This document shows, in pieces, positions 7,839 through 15,817 of a stretch of 53,526 nt of DNA. The DNA is taken from positions 1 through 53,526 of IMG/VR virus record IMGVR_UViG_3300028558_000005. The stretch is one strand, 5' to 3'. The notes below the pieces were generated by a model. That model searched no databases. It had not been told where the DNA came from and saw only the letters and a list, made by a program, of their open reading frames with translations. This stretch comes from a virus. The first letter of the stretch is position 1; every line of letters begins with the position of its first letter. The position numbers were made by a program, and so were the translations under genes.

Positions 7839-8578
7839 TCATTCGAGACATGACCGAAGCCGAGGCTCGGCAGAGTGTCGTTGATGTGAACAAACAGGGT
7901 GAAGAGCTGCGCCGGATGCTGTGGGACACCTACGAGCGCAATGCTCATCTGGCGCTGGGCTATGATAGCTGGCGGGCAATGGCGGGGGCCGAGTTCAAAA
8001 TGGGTCAGACCGCCGCCTATTACACACTCAACGCTGCCCGGGTTGAGCGCGGCATCGCCAACCTGCCCGACACCGAACCGACTTTTTCACAGTTGTGTAA
8101 AGATTTGCCCGAGTCAGTCTTTCGCCCCCTGATGGGTGTCGATGACCCGCTCGAGCAACGAGTGATCCTGCAACTGGCCTGGTCAGTAGCCAAAGGGGTC
8201 AAGAGTGGTGTGCCTACTCAGGCGCTCATCGAAGAAGCGAAGGGGGTTGTGGCTGACATCAAACTGACCGAAGGCGGCGTAGACATCGGTGACGGTCAGT
8301 GGACCGCAGCCGAGGAGAGTGTCCGCGCCAACTGGACAGCACGTCAGGCTGCTCACATCAAACGCAAGATGGGTGAAGAGCCGCCGCCAGCTCAGAAAGA
8401 CGACCAGCAGCAACTGATGGATATGCTCATCAGGCACGCCAGTGTCCGCATCGTGAGCACCAACGGGCGCAACGTCACGCTGATGCTCGAGCTGGACAAA
8501 GATGCCAAGACTGCCAGCAAGCTATGGCGCGAAGCCGCCCAGGGTCTATTTATCGACCTGTACAGAGACAAGGAGTAA
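7820..8578 (+). CDS. Hypothetical helical protein, possible DNA-binding
   Basis: 252 aa from the ATG at 7820 (GGAAAGAGGCATC upstream). Residues about 30-75 (LWDTYERNAHLALGYDSWRA, then MGQTAAYYTLNAA) look like a winged or HTH segment as seen in some plasmid and ParB-neighbour proteins, but the match is weak. The middle is acidic, and residues 190-215 are basic and Gln-rich. A one-mismatch copy of the 16-bp palindrome lies inside the gene (8085-8100). Confidence 0.4.
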   Translation: MENDGIIIRDMTEAEARQSVVDVNKQGEELRRMLWDTYERNAHLALGYDSWRAMAGAEFKMGQTAAYYTLNAARVERGIANLPDTEPTFSQLCKDLPESVFRPLMGVDDPLEQRVILQLAWSVAKGVKSGVPTQALIEEAKGVVADIKLTEGGVDIGDGQWTAAEESVRANWTARQAAHIKRKMGEEPPPAQKDDQQQLMDMLIRHASVRIVSTNGRNVTLMLELDKDAKTASKLWREAAQGLFIDLYRDKE

Positions 8579-8584
8579 GGGTCA

Positions 8585-9049
8585 ATGACAACAGTTACGG
8601 TCACTCACGTTCTGGACCACATCAAGCAACACCTCAAAGCGGCTCTCGAAGCCTGTGACGACAGTGACTACGACGAGGCTGAGGATCGTCACATCGTTGC
8701 CACTGCACTGTTTGATCTGTTGGATCACAGACTTAACGACACAGAGCTTGAGCGCTGGAAAGAACTTGACGCGCGCTATCGTGCGCTTGACGCGGACCTC
8801 ACTGCACAGCAAGAGCGCGAAGACGAGATCAATGATACCGAGCGCATCAACGAGGATGAGCAGTTGGTCCAGCAGTATCTCAGAGTAGCCTACCAGCAGA
8901 ATAACATGGCGGGTGTCAGCCTTCAATGGTCTGACGATGAAGAACTGTGGAGCATCGAACCGAAGGGCATTATGGCTGGCAGGAACCTGGATGAGGTTGA
9001 GCAGTTTTTGACGAGCGAGCTGGCCCGCTTTGAGGCCGAGAAACAATAG
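8585..9049 (+). CDS. Acidic hypothetical protein, 154 aa
   Basis: The start follows AAGGAGTAAGGGTCA. The sequence is strongly acidic and helical (runs of D/E around 25-35 and 70-90). No motif points to a function; a DNA-mimic or inhibitor role would be speculation. Confidence 0.5.
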   Translation: MTTVTVTHVLDHIKQHLKAALEACDDSDYDEAEDRHIVATALFDLLDHRLNDTELERWKELDARYRALDADLTAQQEREDEINDTERINEDEQLVQQYLRVAYQQNNMAGVSLQWSDDEELWSIEPKGIMAGRNLDEVEQFLTSELARFEAEKQ

Positions 9050-9061
9050 ATAAACCGCCGC

Positions 9062-9137
9062 AGGTGCGTTGGAAGGGGTGCGACTGGTACAAGTTATCAT
9101 GCACCCCACCTATCGACGCACCTACCCCTGTCCTACG
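9062..9137. repeat. GGTACAAGT hairpin element, copy 2
   Basis: Nested stems: AGGTGCGT (9062-9069) with ACGCACCT (9116-9123), and GGGGTGC (9075-9081) with GCACCCC (9101-9107). The loop contains GGTACAAGTTATCATG (9086-9101). Bases 9114-9137 are an exact 24-base inverted copy of 14604-14627 in element copy 3, so the units are related by sequence and not only by fold. Confidence 0.65.
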
Positions 9138-9164
9138 AGACGTTTTTAGAGGAGGGTCAAGATC

Positions 9165-9263
9165 ATGAACGAACTACAGTTCACCGTCGTTTTTCTGGCA
9201 GCCATCATTGTGGCGGCGTTAGCGCTTCACATGATTATCGAGTGCAACCGCACAGAGGAGTAA
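9165..9263 (+). CDS. Very small membrane protein, 32 aa
   Basis: The ATG at 9165 follows AGAGGAGGGTCAAGATC, a strong ribosome binding site with the GGGTCA leader. About 18 hydrophobic residues (VVFLAAIIVAALALHMII) form one membrane helix, and the C-terminus is short and charged. The leader and tight spacing to the next gene support it. Confidence 0.55.
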   Translation: MNELQFTVVFLAAIIVAALALHMIIECNRTEE

Positions 9264-9269
9264 GGGTCA

Positions 9270-9509
9270 ATGATACTCACCCCGGGTGAACGCCAGAAAG
9301 TGATAGCCGCTGCCGTGCTGTACGTCGAGAAGCGCGACAATGTGCAGCTCGATGACTGCGCCTGGACTCACGAGCACTACGACACCGGAATATTCACCGT
9401 TGTCGTGGCTGACAGTTGCCAGCCGCAGTCTACCGTTTTGCTGCGCGAGGAGTTTAGCTCAGCCGATGAGGCGCTGGCCTTCTTTGCTGGGCAGGAGCGA
9501 CTGTTGTGA
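9270..9509 (+). CDS. Hypothetical protein, 79 aa
   Basis: The start follows GAGGAGTAAGGGTCA. It is a small acidic alpha/beta protein of no recognised family, and its stop overlaps the GTG start of the next gene. Confidence 0.5.
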   Translation: MILTPGERQKVIAAAVLYVEKRDNVQLDDCAWTHEHYDTGIFTVVVADSCQPQSTVLLREEFSSADEALAFFAGQERLL

Positions 9510-9736
9510 GCGATTCCACAACTGTGAAACAAGAGCAAGAACCAGAGTTCCTGCCCGATGACGGGTTCGAGCGGTTCTGGGGCAAAGTTTATGAACGCAG
9601 ATACGGCCCTGACTGGCGCAAGGACAAAGTGTGCGGGCAGGACGGCTATCTGTGCGCATTCTGTTCAGGCAAGATCACGAAGGAAAGTTGGAGCAAATCC
9701 AACGTAGACCATAGAGGGGAACACAAAGATGAGTGA
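9506..9736 (+). CDS. Truncated HNH-like protein
   Basis: 76 aa from a GTG overlapping the previous stop. The C-terminus has DGYLCAFC, then SNVDHRGEH, which resembles the first half of an HNH core (Cys pair, then DH), but the protein ends before the second Cys pair and the final His/Asn helix. It may be a decayed homing endonuclease or a small zinc protein. A one-mismatch 16-bp palindrome lies at 9514-9529, over its first codons. Confidence 0.4.
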   Translation: MSDSTTVKQEQEPEFLPDDGFERFWGKVYERRYGPDWRKDKVCGQDGYLCAFCSGKITKESWSKSNVDHRGEHKDE

Positions 9737-10259
9737 TTTTTACATTCTCGACACTGAGCACAATCCCGTTCCAGTGGATGATGTTCTCGACTGGGCACGC
9801 TGGTTCGAGAATATCGAGAACCGCATCGTGCGCCGAACACTGTTAGATGATGGTAAGCTGGTCAGCACCGTGTTTCTGGGCATAGGTGACGGTGAGCTGT
9901 TTGAGACGATGGTGTTTGAGGACGACGGGACCGGAAAGTCTCTGTTTGAGTTGCGTGGCGCGACGTGGCAGGAAGCGCTGGAAATGCACGAGCAAGCTAT
10001 CCAGTGGGCACTTGACTATGAGTCACCAAAGCCGCGCGGCTTCGCCAAGATGTCACCCGAAGCGCGTCGTGCTATTGCCAGCAAGGGCGGCAAGCAGTCT
10101 CATGCGCTGGGCAAGGCGCATAAGTTCACATCACAGGAAGCCAGTGACGCGGGCAAGATCGGCGGGGCTTCACTGTCGAAGGACCGGGAGCACATGCGCG
10201 AGATTGCAAGACTGGGGCAGATCGCTCGTAAAGCCAACAGGGAGAAACAAAATGGGTAA
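9729..10259 (+). CDS. Conserved phage protein with KGG-type C-terminus
   Basis: 176 aa. The N-terminal half (YILDTEHNPVPVDDVLDWAR, then VSTVFLGIG..LFETMVF and TWQEALEMHE) matches a widespread small phage protein family of unknown function. The C-terminus (about 105-160) has KMSPEARRAIASKGGKQSH and GKIGGASLS, like the KGG motif of general stress protein repeats. No reaction is known for the family. It overlaps the previous gene by 8 bases. Confidence 0.6.
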   Translation: MSDFYILDTEHNPVPVDDVLDWARWFENIENRIVRRTLLDDGKLVSTVFLGIGDGELFETMVFEDDGTGKSLFELRGATWQEALEMHEQAIQWALDYESPKPRGFAKMSPEARRAIASKGGKQSHALGKAHKFTSQEASDAGKIGGASLSKDREHMREIARLGQIARKANREKQNG

Positions 10260-10488
10260 CAAGCTCACGCTCGAACTGGCAATATGGCCCACTGACGGCT
10301 CGTTGAGACTGACCGCCCGGAATGAGCATTACGGCTATTCTGCACAGTGGATACTCGATGAGGATGGCGATGTCTGTCGAACTGTAGAGGGCAAGCCCAC
10401 CGGGCTTCGTGTTGACAATCTTGCCAATGATCTCACTGAACTGTTCGAGCTACTAAACGCCGGGGAGACTGATGATGGACAAGCGTGA
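10252..10488 (+). CDS. Hypothetical protein, 78 aa
   Basis: The ATG at 10252 overlaps the upstream stop and follows AGGGAGAAACAA. Small beta-rich acidic protein (WPTDGSLRLTARNEHYGY, then WILDEDG). Not recognised. Confidence 0.5.
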   Translation: MGNKLTLELAIWPTDGSLRLTARNEHYGYSAQWILDEDGDVCRTVEGKPTGLRVDNLANDLTELFELLNAGETDDGQA

Positions 10489-10699
10489 CCTTCGCAAAGA
10501 ATCGGCGCAGCTCAGTGACAACGTGCATAGTGCGATGCAAGCGCCTGACGGTATCGCGTTGCACGTATCAGCGTTCTATCTGGGCGTGGCGATGGGCATT
10601 CTGGATGAGGCAGTCAAACAACTGGCAGAGGCTGAGTACGTACAGGATCGCGCCAGTGAACTCGAGAAGTTGATCGAAGAGCTAGCCGATAAGATGTAA
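10472..10699 (+). CDS. Small helical protein before a terminator
   Basis: 75 aa, starting at ATGATG (10472 or 10475) after CGGGGAGACTG and overlapping the previous gene by 17 bases. Mostly amphipathic helix with an EKLIEELADKM end. It is the last gene before the terminator at 10703-10740. Confidence 0.5.
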   Translation: MMDKRDLRKESAQLSDNVHSAMQAPDGIALHVSAFYLGVAMGILDEAVKQLAEAEYVQDRASELEKLIEELADKM

Positions 10700-10702
10700 T
10701 AG

Positions 10703-10740
10703 CAAAGGGCCGACGATAACAATCTACCGTCGGCCCTTTG
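10703..10740 (+). terminator. Strong stem-loop terminator
   Basis: A 13-bp perfect stem (CAAAGGGCCGACG at 10703-10715 and its complement at 10728-10740) with a 12-base loop follows the stop at 10699. No long T-tract comes after it, but position and stem strength fit transcript termination. Confidence 0.75.
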
Positions 10741-10982
10741 CCGGAAACTGAACACAAGGAGCGAGGGTCAAGGTCGCTCTTGAAACGACTATACCACAGG
10801 ACGTTGCACGATGTCAACTTGCGCGGTACAATCTCAGTTGTTCAATAAAAACCGTCTGGCGGCGGTTATTGCTATAGTTGGCGACTGACCTATGTAGGTC
10901 AATCCCTCATCCCTAACCAACTAGGGGAGCCGCCAGCTCGGAGAGATTGTCTACATAGGTCAGTTTGCGTTAAGGAGTCGGT
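10741..10982 (+). other. Structured leader with orphan start signal and crossing inverted repeats
   Basis: This 242-base gap contains AAGGAGCGAGGGTCAAG, a copy of the genome's translation leader, now within a small hairpin (GAGCGA 10759-10764 with TCGCTC 10774-10779) and followed only by a 22-codon TTG ORF (10780-10848). Beyond it, ACTGACCTATGTAG (10884-10897) pairs with 10951-10964, and CTGGCGGC (10856-10863) pairs with 10929-10936. These two pairings cross, so they could form a pseudoknot. Inner hairpins are GACCTA/TAGGTC (10887-10900) and CCCTA/TAGGG (10911-10926). TGCTATAGT (10870-10878) could be an extended -10 box. Confidence 0.5.
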
Positions 10983-11564
10983 ATGGTCACAATTGAGCAT
11001 GAGCACGGCTTAATTCACCTCGGCATAGATGCCGAACACGCATTTAAGTTATCCGATTTGGTGTCCGTTGAGGTGCGCCAGCCAATCCCAAGAGAAGCCC
11101 TTAACAATATGTTGGTGGCGGGCGAAATATATGCTTACAAGAATCTAGTAAGCATTGTTGACTTGAGAATATTAAAGGACGCGGCGCTAGCAGAAATATA
11201 TCAAGAGTTGACCTGGATAGACCCTACCGGATCGACAATCGGCGCGGTTAGACGTGAGATTGCCCGACGATTCGACGGATGGGTGTATCTGCTCAAGTCG
11301 CCAACCGGGTACTGGAAAATAGGAAAGTCAGTCGATCCAGACAATCGAATCAAAACTTTTGGCGTGCTACTCCCGTTTGAAGTCGAGTATCAGCACCTTA
11401 TTCCGTGCGACGGCTATACACAAGCCGAGCAAGTTCTCCACCAACGCTATAACAGCAAACGAGGAAACGGCGAGTGGTTTGCGTTGAGTGACAAAGAAGT
11501 CGAAGAGATTGAGGACATCTACTTTATTCAAAGCGGTCAGTGCTATGGGCGCAATATGCCATGA
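10983..11564 (+). CDS. GIY-YIG-like (T5orf172/MUG113-type) endonuclease-domain protein
   Basis: 193 aa. The C-terminal half (about 100-185) reads GWVYLLKSPTGYWKIGKS.DPDNRIK, then AEQVLHQRYNSKR, then GEWF, the pattern of the T5orf172/MUG113 branch of GIY-YIG nucleases (VY.L, KIG.s..p..R, E..lH..f...r..GEWF). The N-terminal 95 residues are unrecognised and may recognise DNA. It follows the structured region at 10741-10982, which could be its target or leader. SD is AAGGAG at 10972-10977. Confidence 0.7.
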   Translation: MVTIEHEHGLIHLGIDAEHAFKLSDLVSVEVRQPIPREALNNMLVAGEIYAYKNLVSIVDLRILKDAALAEIYQELTWIDPTGSTIGAVRREIARRFDGWVYLLKSPTGYWKIGKSVDPDNRIKTFGVLLPFEVEYQHLIPCDGYTQAEQVLHQRYNSKRGNGEWFALSDKEVEEIEDIYFIQSGQCYGRNMP

Positions 11565-12388
11565 GTACCACGCTAGATTATTCACTCCGATCTGCAATGA
11601 GTGAGCTTTACAAGGAAGATCGATGGGGTGTTCTCACTTTGCTCATACTGCACGCCAATGGCTTAAACCGTTGCTGGCCCAGCATGAAACAAATTGCCCG
11701 CGAGCTGGACATTTGCCTTGCCAGCGCAACCCGCGCCAAACAATGGCTCGTCGAGCACAATGCGGTCACACTGGTCCCATACAACAAACGGGTTGGCGAC
11801 GAACTAGACCTGCCGCGCCGTCAGCACGTTTATCAACTTACCGGGACTGTATCAGTCAACAATAAGGCGATCCCCTATCTGTACCAACAACAAGTAACTT
11901 CAAAATCTGAAGTTCTGCCGGATGAAATTTCACCCGATAGAATTTCTACGCCAGATAGCACTAAGTATTATCCAGAAGAGAATACAAGTAAATCAACAGA
12001 TACAGAAAACTCTATAGCGCAGGGCGCTGCACTTGGTCCAATTGTCATTTACAAACCATCACCAAAGGCCAGCGAGCGATCACAACCAGAGCAATACAAC
12101 GACTTGTTTGAGAAGATACGATTGCACTGCTTTGAGGATGACCACAGCAAAGCCACAGGTAAGCGGGTCGGTCCTGTAGCCAAAGCGATACTGGCTGACT
12201 TTCCAAAGCTCAGCGTCAGCGAGTTTGAGGAGTTCATACACTGGTGGAAAGTGACCAAGAACATCGAGCTACCGAAGGGTGAGACATCATTACCCAGTGC
12301 TATCGGTCAGTGGAAGAACCGCGAGAACGCTCGCTCAGCGCGTGACGATACTGTGATGGGCAAGCCGCCAGAGAGGAGGGTTAAGTGA
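11561..12388 (+). CDS. Helix-turn-helix replication initiator / replisome organiser
   Basis: 275 aa; ATG at 11561 overlaps the previous stop (ATGA). Residues 15-65 (RWGVLTLLILHAN, then CWPSMKQIARELDICLASATRAK) form the winged HTH typical of phage replication organisers: Trp-Pro-Ser, then a helix, then a recognition helix. A low-complexity linker (110-165) leads to a C-terminal helical domain (SVSEFEEFIHWWKVTKNIELP) like those that contact helicase loaders. The DnaC-like loader lies just downstream. Probably opens the phage origin; the origin itself is not identified. Confidence 0.65.
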   Translation: MSTTLDYSLRSAMSELYKEDRWGVLTLLILHANGLNRCWPSMKQIARELDICLASATRAKQWLVEHNAVTLVPYNKRVGDELDLPRRQHVYQLTGTVSVNNKAIPYLYQQQVTSKSEVLPDEISPDRISTPDSTKYYPEENTSKSTDTENSIAQGAALGPIVIYKPSPKASERSQPEQYNDLFEKIRLHCFEDDHSKATGKRVGPVAKAILADFPKLSVSEFEEFIHWWKVTKNIELPKGETSLPSAIGQWKNRENARSARDDTVMGKPPERRVK

Positions 12389-12534
12389 AACACCGCACCA
12401 GACTTAAGGGGCTGCGACTTTATAAGGTACTGCTCAAGCGAGCAGACCGTCATCGCTTGAAACGAGCGGTACGCATTCAGGATGAGCGACGGATAGGTCA
12501 ACGTCCACACTACGATCCGTGGGAATGGGATTAG
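12385..12534 (+). CDS. Small basic protein, 49 aa
   Basis: GTG start at 12385 after GAGAGGAGGGTTAA, overlapping the initiator stop by four bases. Very Arg/Lys-rich (about 17 of 49), ending HYDPWEWD. It fits the initiator-loader operon with 13 bases before the next ATG. Nucleic-acid binding is plausible but only inferred. Confidence 0.55.
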   Translation: MKHRTRLKGLRLYKVLLKRADRHRLKRAVRIQDERRIGQRPHYDPWEWD

Positions 12535-12547
12535 AGGAGAAGGGTCA

Positions 12548-13447
12548 ATGATAGATAAACAGATTGCCGACTTTCAACGTAAAGCTGAGCAAGAGCGCGA
12601 TCAGGTACGAAGCCAAGTCTGGACGCGGGAAAGTGTCGCTTTCGAGCTGCAACGCAGAATCAATGCCGAGTACGCGAAGCAACGAGAGCTGCAACCAGAG
12701 GCGCTGGTCTGCCCACATTGCGGCGGGATGGGCTGGGTTACACTGGATATAGACATGCATCACCCCAACCCGCATCTCGCCTATTATTTCGGTAAGGCAT
12801 TCCCCTGCCCGTGTTCTGAGAACGTGAGAGCTGGTCGGCAAATGGACAGGTTCGAGCTGAGCTATTCACTGCCCGAGGATCACAAAGCCTACACGCTGGA
12901 TGTATGGCGCAATATGCCCGAGCGTATCATCGCGGGCAAAGAGCTGGGGCTGGCTGCCGTTGAGCAGTACATTCAGACCATGTGTACTTACGGGGATTCT
13001 GGCAAAGAAAAGCCGTGGCTGGTGTTCAGTGGTGAACCCGGCAAGGGCAAGACTTCACTGGCGTGCGCTCTGGCAATGGCGCTGATTGCTGAGAATAACA
13101 TCGTGCAGTGGACTGACTTCAACCAGTTTATTGATGACGTACAGAGCACCTACAGCGATGATCAGGGACCCGCTCGTGCTGACCTGATTAATGTTGCCCA
13201 AACAGTGCCCGTCCTGTTCCTTGACGATCTGGGTGATGTCAAGCGCACCACACCCGTCTCTGATGACAAGCGCGACATTCTGTACAGCGTCTTGAGACAC
13301 CGAACCACCAAGTTGCTGCCGACTGTCATCACCACCAATCTGAGTAAGGAGCAGTTCGAGTTCCAGTTCGGTGAACGCATCAGCAGTCGAGTGCGCGATC
13401 TGAGCACCTGGATCACCGTGTCCGGTCTACAGTTCAGGGAGAAATAA
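12548..13447 (+). CDS. DnaC/IstB-like helicase loader
   Basis: 299 aa after GAGGAGAAGGGTCA. A Cys cluster (CPHCGG at 55-60 and CPC at 87-89) forms an N-terminal zinc ribbon, as in DnaI/DnaC-type loaders. The AAA+ core has Walker A GEPGKGKT (162-169), Walker B VLFLDDLG (222-229), sensor-1 TTN (262-264) and a conserved SR near 280. The family loads the replicative helicase onto origin DNA, and the adjacent HTH initiator supports this role. No phage helicase is present, so the host helicase is the likely client. Confidence 0.85.
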   Translation: MIDKQIADFQRKAEQERDQVRSQVWTRESVAFELQRRINAEYAKQRELQPEALVCPHCGGMGWVTLDIDMHHPNPHLAYYFGKAFPCPCSENVRAGRQMDRFELSYSLPEDHKAYTLDVWRNMPERIIAGKELGLAAVEQYIQTMCTYGDSGKEKPWLVFSGEPGKGKTSLACALAMALIAENNIVQWTDFNQFIDDVQSTYSDDQGPARADLINVAQTVPVLFLDDLGDVKRTTPVSDDKRDILYSVLRHRTTKLLPTVITTNLSKEQFEFQFGERISSRVRDLSTWITVSGLQFREK

Positions 13448-13450
13448 GCA

Positions 13451-13735
13451 ATGGAAAAACTTCACATCTACGCTCAGGTTATGTGGCACACCGAAGCCTA
13501 CATTATTGGCGACAGAGAAGCGCTCACTGCCCTGCGCGACGCTATTGACGCTGCGCTGACTGACAATCACGCTCAATTGGAGAGTTCAACGCGGGACGGC
13601 GAGGGTTACGAGGTCATCGTGCAAGTTCTGCCCACGGCAGATCATTTGTGGAGTACGCTAGCCCTGCCTTACACTGATGAGATAGCCCGTCGCACAAATG
13701 AGCGCACTGTATACCCATCAGACATAACCAAATAG
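13451..13735 (+). CDS. Conserved small phage protein, 94 aa
   Basis: Starts three bases after the loader stop (GGGAGAAATAAGCA). The pattern VMWHTEAYIIGDREALTALRDAID...DGEGYEVIVQVL...LPYT resembles a small protein found in several unrelated phages; its function is unknown. It is followed at once by a perfect 16-bp palindrome. Confidence 0.55.
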   Translation: MEKLHIYAQVMWHTEAYIIGDREALTALRDAIDAALTDNHAQLESSTRDGEGYEVIVQVLPTADHLWSTLALPYTDEIARRTNERTVYPSDITK

Positions 13736-13751
13736 TTTCACAACTGTGAAA
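13736..13751. promoter_or_regulatory. 16-bp palindromic operator-like site (perfect)
   Basis: TTTCACAACTGTGAAA, directly followed by AGGAG and the ATG at 13762. One of six perfect copies. It could bind a repressor as DNA or fold as an RNA hairpin next to the ribosome binding site. Confidence 0.75.
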
Positions 13752-13761
13752 AGGAGTCAGC

Positions 13762-14016
13762 ATGAAAACCTGTCTTGAGATTATCCGGGTCGGTCTTGAC
13801 ATTGTACGCATGAAACTTGAGGAGATTTATCTCGAGTTTTTCGCGCTCAAACTCTATTGGCTGGGGCTGCACCTGCGCATGATCGGTCTGACCCGCGAAC
13901 AACGGCGAGACATGATACTGCGTGACATCGTAAAGCGCGTTGAGACAATGCGCAGACTGAACCCGCAGGAAGCCAACACGATGATCAAAGAAAAGAAGCT
14001 GGAGAAGTATCTATGA
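13762..14016 (+). CDS. Basic hypothetical protein, 84 aa
   Basis: Preceded by the palindrome fused to AAGGAG. Helical, with a hydrophobic and aromatic stretch (LEFFALKLYWLGLHLRMIGL) that could sit on or in the membrane, then a basic C-terminus rich in Lys/Arg. Not recognised. Confidence 0.5.
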   Translation: MKTCLEIIRVGLDIVRMKLEEIYLEFFALKLYWLGLHLRMIGLTREQRRDMILRDIVKRVETMRRLNPQEANTMIKEKKLEKYL

Positions 14017-14312
14017 GCGACGAACTCGACGTTAGCGTGGTGCTGCATTACACCCGTGAGGCTGCGATGCAAGTCTTGTGCGATATGATGAGCGACACCA
14101 GCGAGGAGTGCTGGTGCGCTGGCTGGATGAGCAACACCGAGGAGAACTTGCCCGAAGCCTGTCGAGAGATTGTCGCGGGCGAAGGGCTGGGGGTCTGGGG
14201 TATGCAACCCGTTAACCGTGAGGATGCTTTTATGATGTGCGCCATCGCTGACAAACTGGGGCACTGGGTAGACATGGACGGGAATCCCTATGTGCCGGAG
14301 TGTGATAAATGA
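14013..14312 (+). CDS. Acidic hypothetical protein, 99 aa
   Basis: ATGA overlap with the previous gene. The central ECWCAGW and a Met/Asp-rich remainder resemble small phage proteins of the type that begin with a helix and carry W.aGW. No function is assigned. Confidence 0.5.
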   Translation: MSDELDVSVVLHYTREAAMQVLCDMMSDTSEECWCAGWMSNTEENLPEACREIVAGEGLGVWGMQPVNREDAFMMCAIADKLGHWVDMDGNPYVPECDK

Positions 14313-14524
14313 AACAGGTAATGGCAATCACAATCGACAGTGAGGTAACTCACGCCCTCAAGGATGACAAGCTCACACTGTGCGGAATGCGGCCTCTCAA
14401 ATGGAAAGCACTTCCCGGCAGTGCAATCACCTGCCCGAAGTGCCGCGAGATACTTGAGGTCCGCAAAGTTCCGGCGCTCGAAGTGCCCGGGCGAATGCAC
14501 GCACGGGTATCTCGCCCGCACTGA
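14309..14524 (+). CDS. Small zinc-ribbon-like protein
   Basis: 71 aa, overlapping the previous stop by four bases. LTLCGM (Cys near 25) and ITCPKCREIL (Cys at 42 and 45) suggest a partial zinc ribbon. The basic C-terminus ends RVSRPH. A weak hairpin (AACCC/GGGTT, about 14537-14551) follows. Confidence 0.45.
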   Translation: MKQVMAITIDSEVTHALKDDKLTLCGMRPLKWKALPGSAITCPKCREILEVRKVPALEVPGRMHARVSRPH

Positions 14525-14603
14525 TCCTGGACTGTAACCCCTAAAGGGTTGGCGCTGGTCAAACAGTGGGAGCGTGAAGAGCAAGACGATACGCAAAATC
14601 AAT

Positions 14604-14671
14604 CGTAGGACAGGGGTAGGTGCGTCGGAACGGGTGTAACATATACAAGTAGTCATGTTGTTCCCGTTCCG
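14604..14671. repeat. GGTACAAGT-type hairpin element, copy 3
   Basis: CGGAACGGG (14626-14634) pairs with CCCGTTCCG (14663-14671). The loop holds TATACAAGTAGTCATG, a variant of the GGTACAAGTTATCATG core. Its left 24 bases (14604-14627) are an exact inverted copy of 9114-9137. Confidence 0.6.
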
Positions 14672-14701
14672 TTGAACCACGCCGTTATTTTGAGAGGTTA
14701 T

Positions 14702-15049
14702 ATGGCTGACGAGATAACAACCTTTGAGGGTGCTCTTAAATACATTGACGAGCACGAGGCTATCATTGCCAAGTGCTATGTAGACAAGCGCGAGTATGCT
14801 GTCTCTCTGGTAGAGATATTCAGGCGGATTAATCCTGAGTATGAGGACGCGAATTACAGCGTCGAGAAGCAAATCCTCGTCGCCGCTGTCAATAACTTTG
14901 TGTACAAGAACAAGCAGGAGAACGAGCAAACGACATTCTGGTTAGCTCACACCGAGGCACAAATAAGGAATTTGGAGAAACTTAAGCACGTCACAAAGCG
15001 CAATGAGCGCAAAGCACTGATTGACGAAAGGCTGAAAAATGGTTCCTGA
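14702..15049 (+). CDS. Hypothetical helical protein, 115 aa
   Basis: The ATG at 14702 follows GAGAGGTTAT; an upstream in-frame start would run into the hairpin element. Charged alpha-helical protein (KQENEQTTFWLAHTEAQIRN, basic end). Codon use is slightly more AT-rich than its neighbours. Not recognised. Confidence 0.5.
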   Translation: MADEITTFEGALKYIDEHEAIIAKCYVDKREYAVSLVEIFRRINPEYEDANYSVEKQILVAAVNNFVYKNKQENEQTTFWLAHTEAQIRNLEKLKHVTKRNERKALIDERLKNGS

Positions 15050-15347
15050 TTCAGACTACAACGTTATGAGTGATCCTATCCGGCCTCACCTGATTGCAGC
15101 CGCAGTTGGTGAGATGAGAAAGCACCCCACCTGGCTGCCTGCTCACGCACTGAGAACGGTAGCCCGCAAGTCTCTGCGTTTTCGAGTTTACTGTGGCGCA
15201 CACACCAACCAGCAACTGCTCGCGCTGGCACAGGAGATAATCGATGCAAAGTTCACCAGCCGTCGCCCCATCCACGCAACCCACGTGCGATTACAATGGC
15301 CTGAGATGCCTGAGCTGTCATCGAATAGCAACGATCCGAATCAGTAA
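15039..15347 (+). CDS. Hypothetical protein, 102 aa
   Basis: Starts inside the previous gene (ATG 15039; 15066 is an alternative). Basic N-terminal two-thirds (WLPAHALRTVARKSLRFRV), then a Pro/Ser tail. The 3' third overlaps the next gene in another frame, so the tail may be shaped by that overlap. Confidence 0.4.
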   Translation: MVPDSDYNVMSDPIRPHLIAAAVGEMRKHPTWLPAHALRTVARKSLRFRVYCGAHTNQQLLALAQEIIDAKFTSRRPIHATHVRLQWPEMPELSSNSNDPNQ

Positions 15348-15447
15348 TCGATACGAACGTTCTGGCCCGCTTATCTTTTGCACGCACTGTGGAGCGGGCT
15401 GGTCTGAATATACAGGAATGAGGGTCTACGATGGGACAAAGCGCTGA
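15244..15447 (+). CDS. Small zinc-ribbon protein
   Basis: 67 aa, ATG after AGGAGATAATCG. CLSCHR (Cys 22 and 25) and CTHCGAGW (Cys 46 and 49) form a clear C2-C2 zinc ribbon like those in transcription or primase-associated small proteins. It overlaps the upstream gene by 104 bases, but the motif and ribosome site favour it being real. Confidence 0.5.
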   Translation: MQSSPAVAPSTQPTCDYNGLRCLSCHRIATIRISNRYERSGPLIFCTHCGAGWSEYTGMRVYDGTKR

Positions 15448-15817
15448 TCGTATCCTGTTCATTGATGAGCAGGGACGCGAGCTATGGATGTCATCACTTG
15501 AGTACGCATGGGAAACACTGCGACTACAACTTGCATCCGACATCCCAGTGCTCGAGCGGGAATACCAGTTCTATCCCAAGCGCAAGTGGCGACTGGACAA
15601 AGCATGGGTAGATCAAAAAATCTACATCGAACTACAGGGCGGCACATGGACGCGCGGCGGGCACAGTCGGGGTGCAGGACAGACGCGAGACTGCGAGAAG
15701 CTCAATATGCTGACACTGATGGGCTGGCGAGGCTTACTGCTGACCACTGATATGTTGCACGGCGATCCCGACCTGCACTTTTCACAGTTGAGAAAATTGT
15801 TGGAGTTGGACGAATGA
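15431..15817 (+). CDS. REase-fold phage nuclease (VRR-NUC/Vsr-like)
   Basis: 128 aa. The core YPKRKWRLDKAWVDQKIYIE places Asp and Glu as expected for a PD-(D/E)xK site (D..., then E.QGG). GTWTRGGHSRGAG, DCEKLN and GWRGLLLTTDML follow, a pattern seen in small phage nucleases of the replication module that may resolve branched DNA. The family role is inference. A one-mismatch palindrome (15780-15795) lies at its 3' end, 18 bases before the next start. Confidence 0.65.
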   Translation: MGQSADRILFIDEQGRELWMSSLEYAWETLRLQLASDIPVLEREYQFYPKRKWRLDKAWVDQKIYIELQGGTWTRGGHSRGAGQTRDCEKLNMLTLMGWRGLLLTTDMLHGDPDLHFSQLRKLLELDE

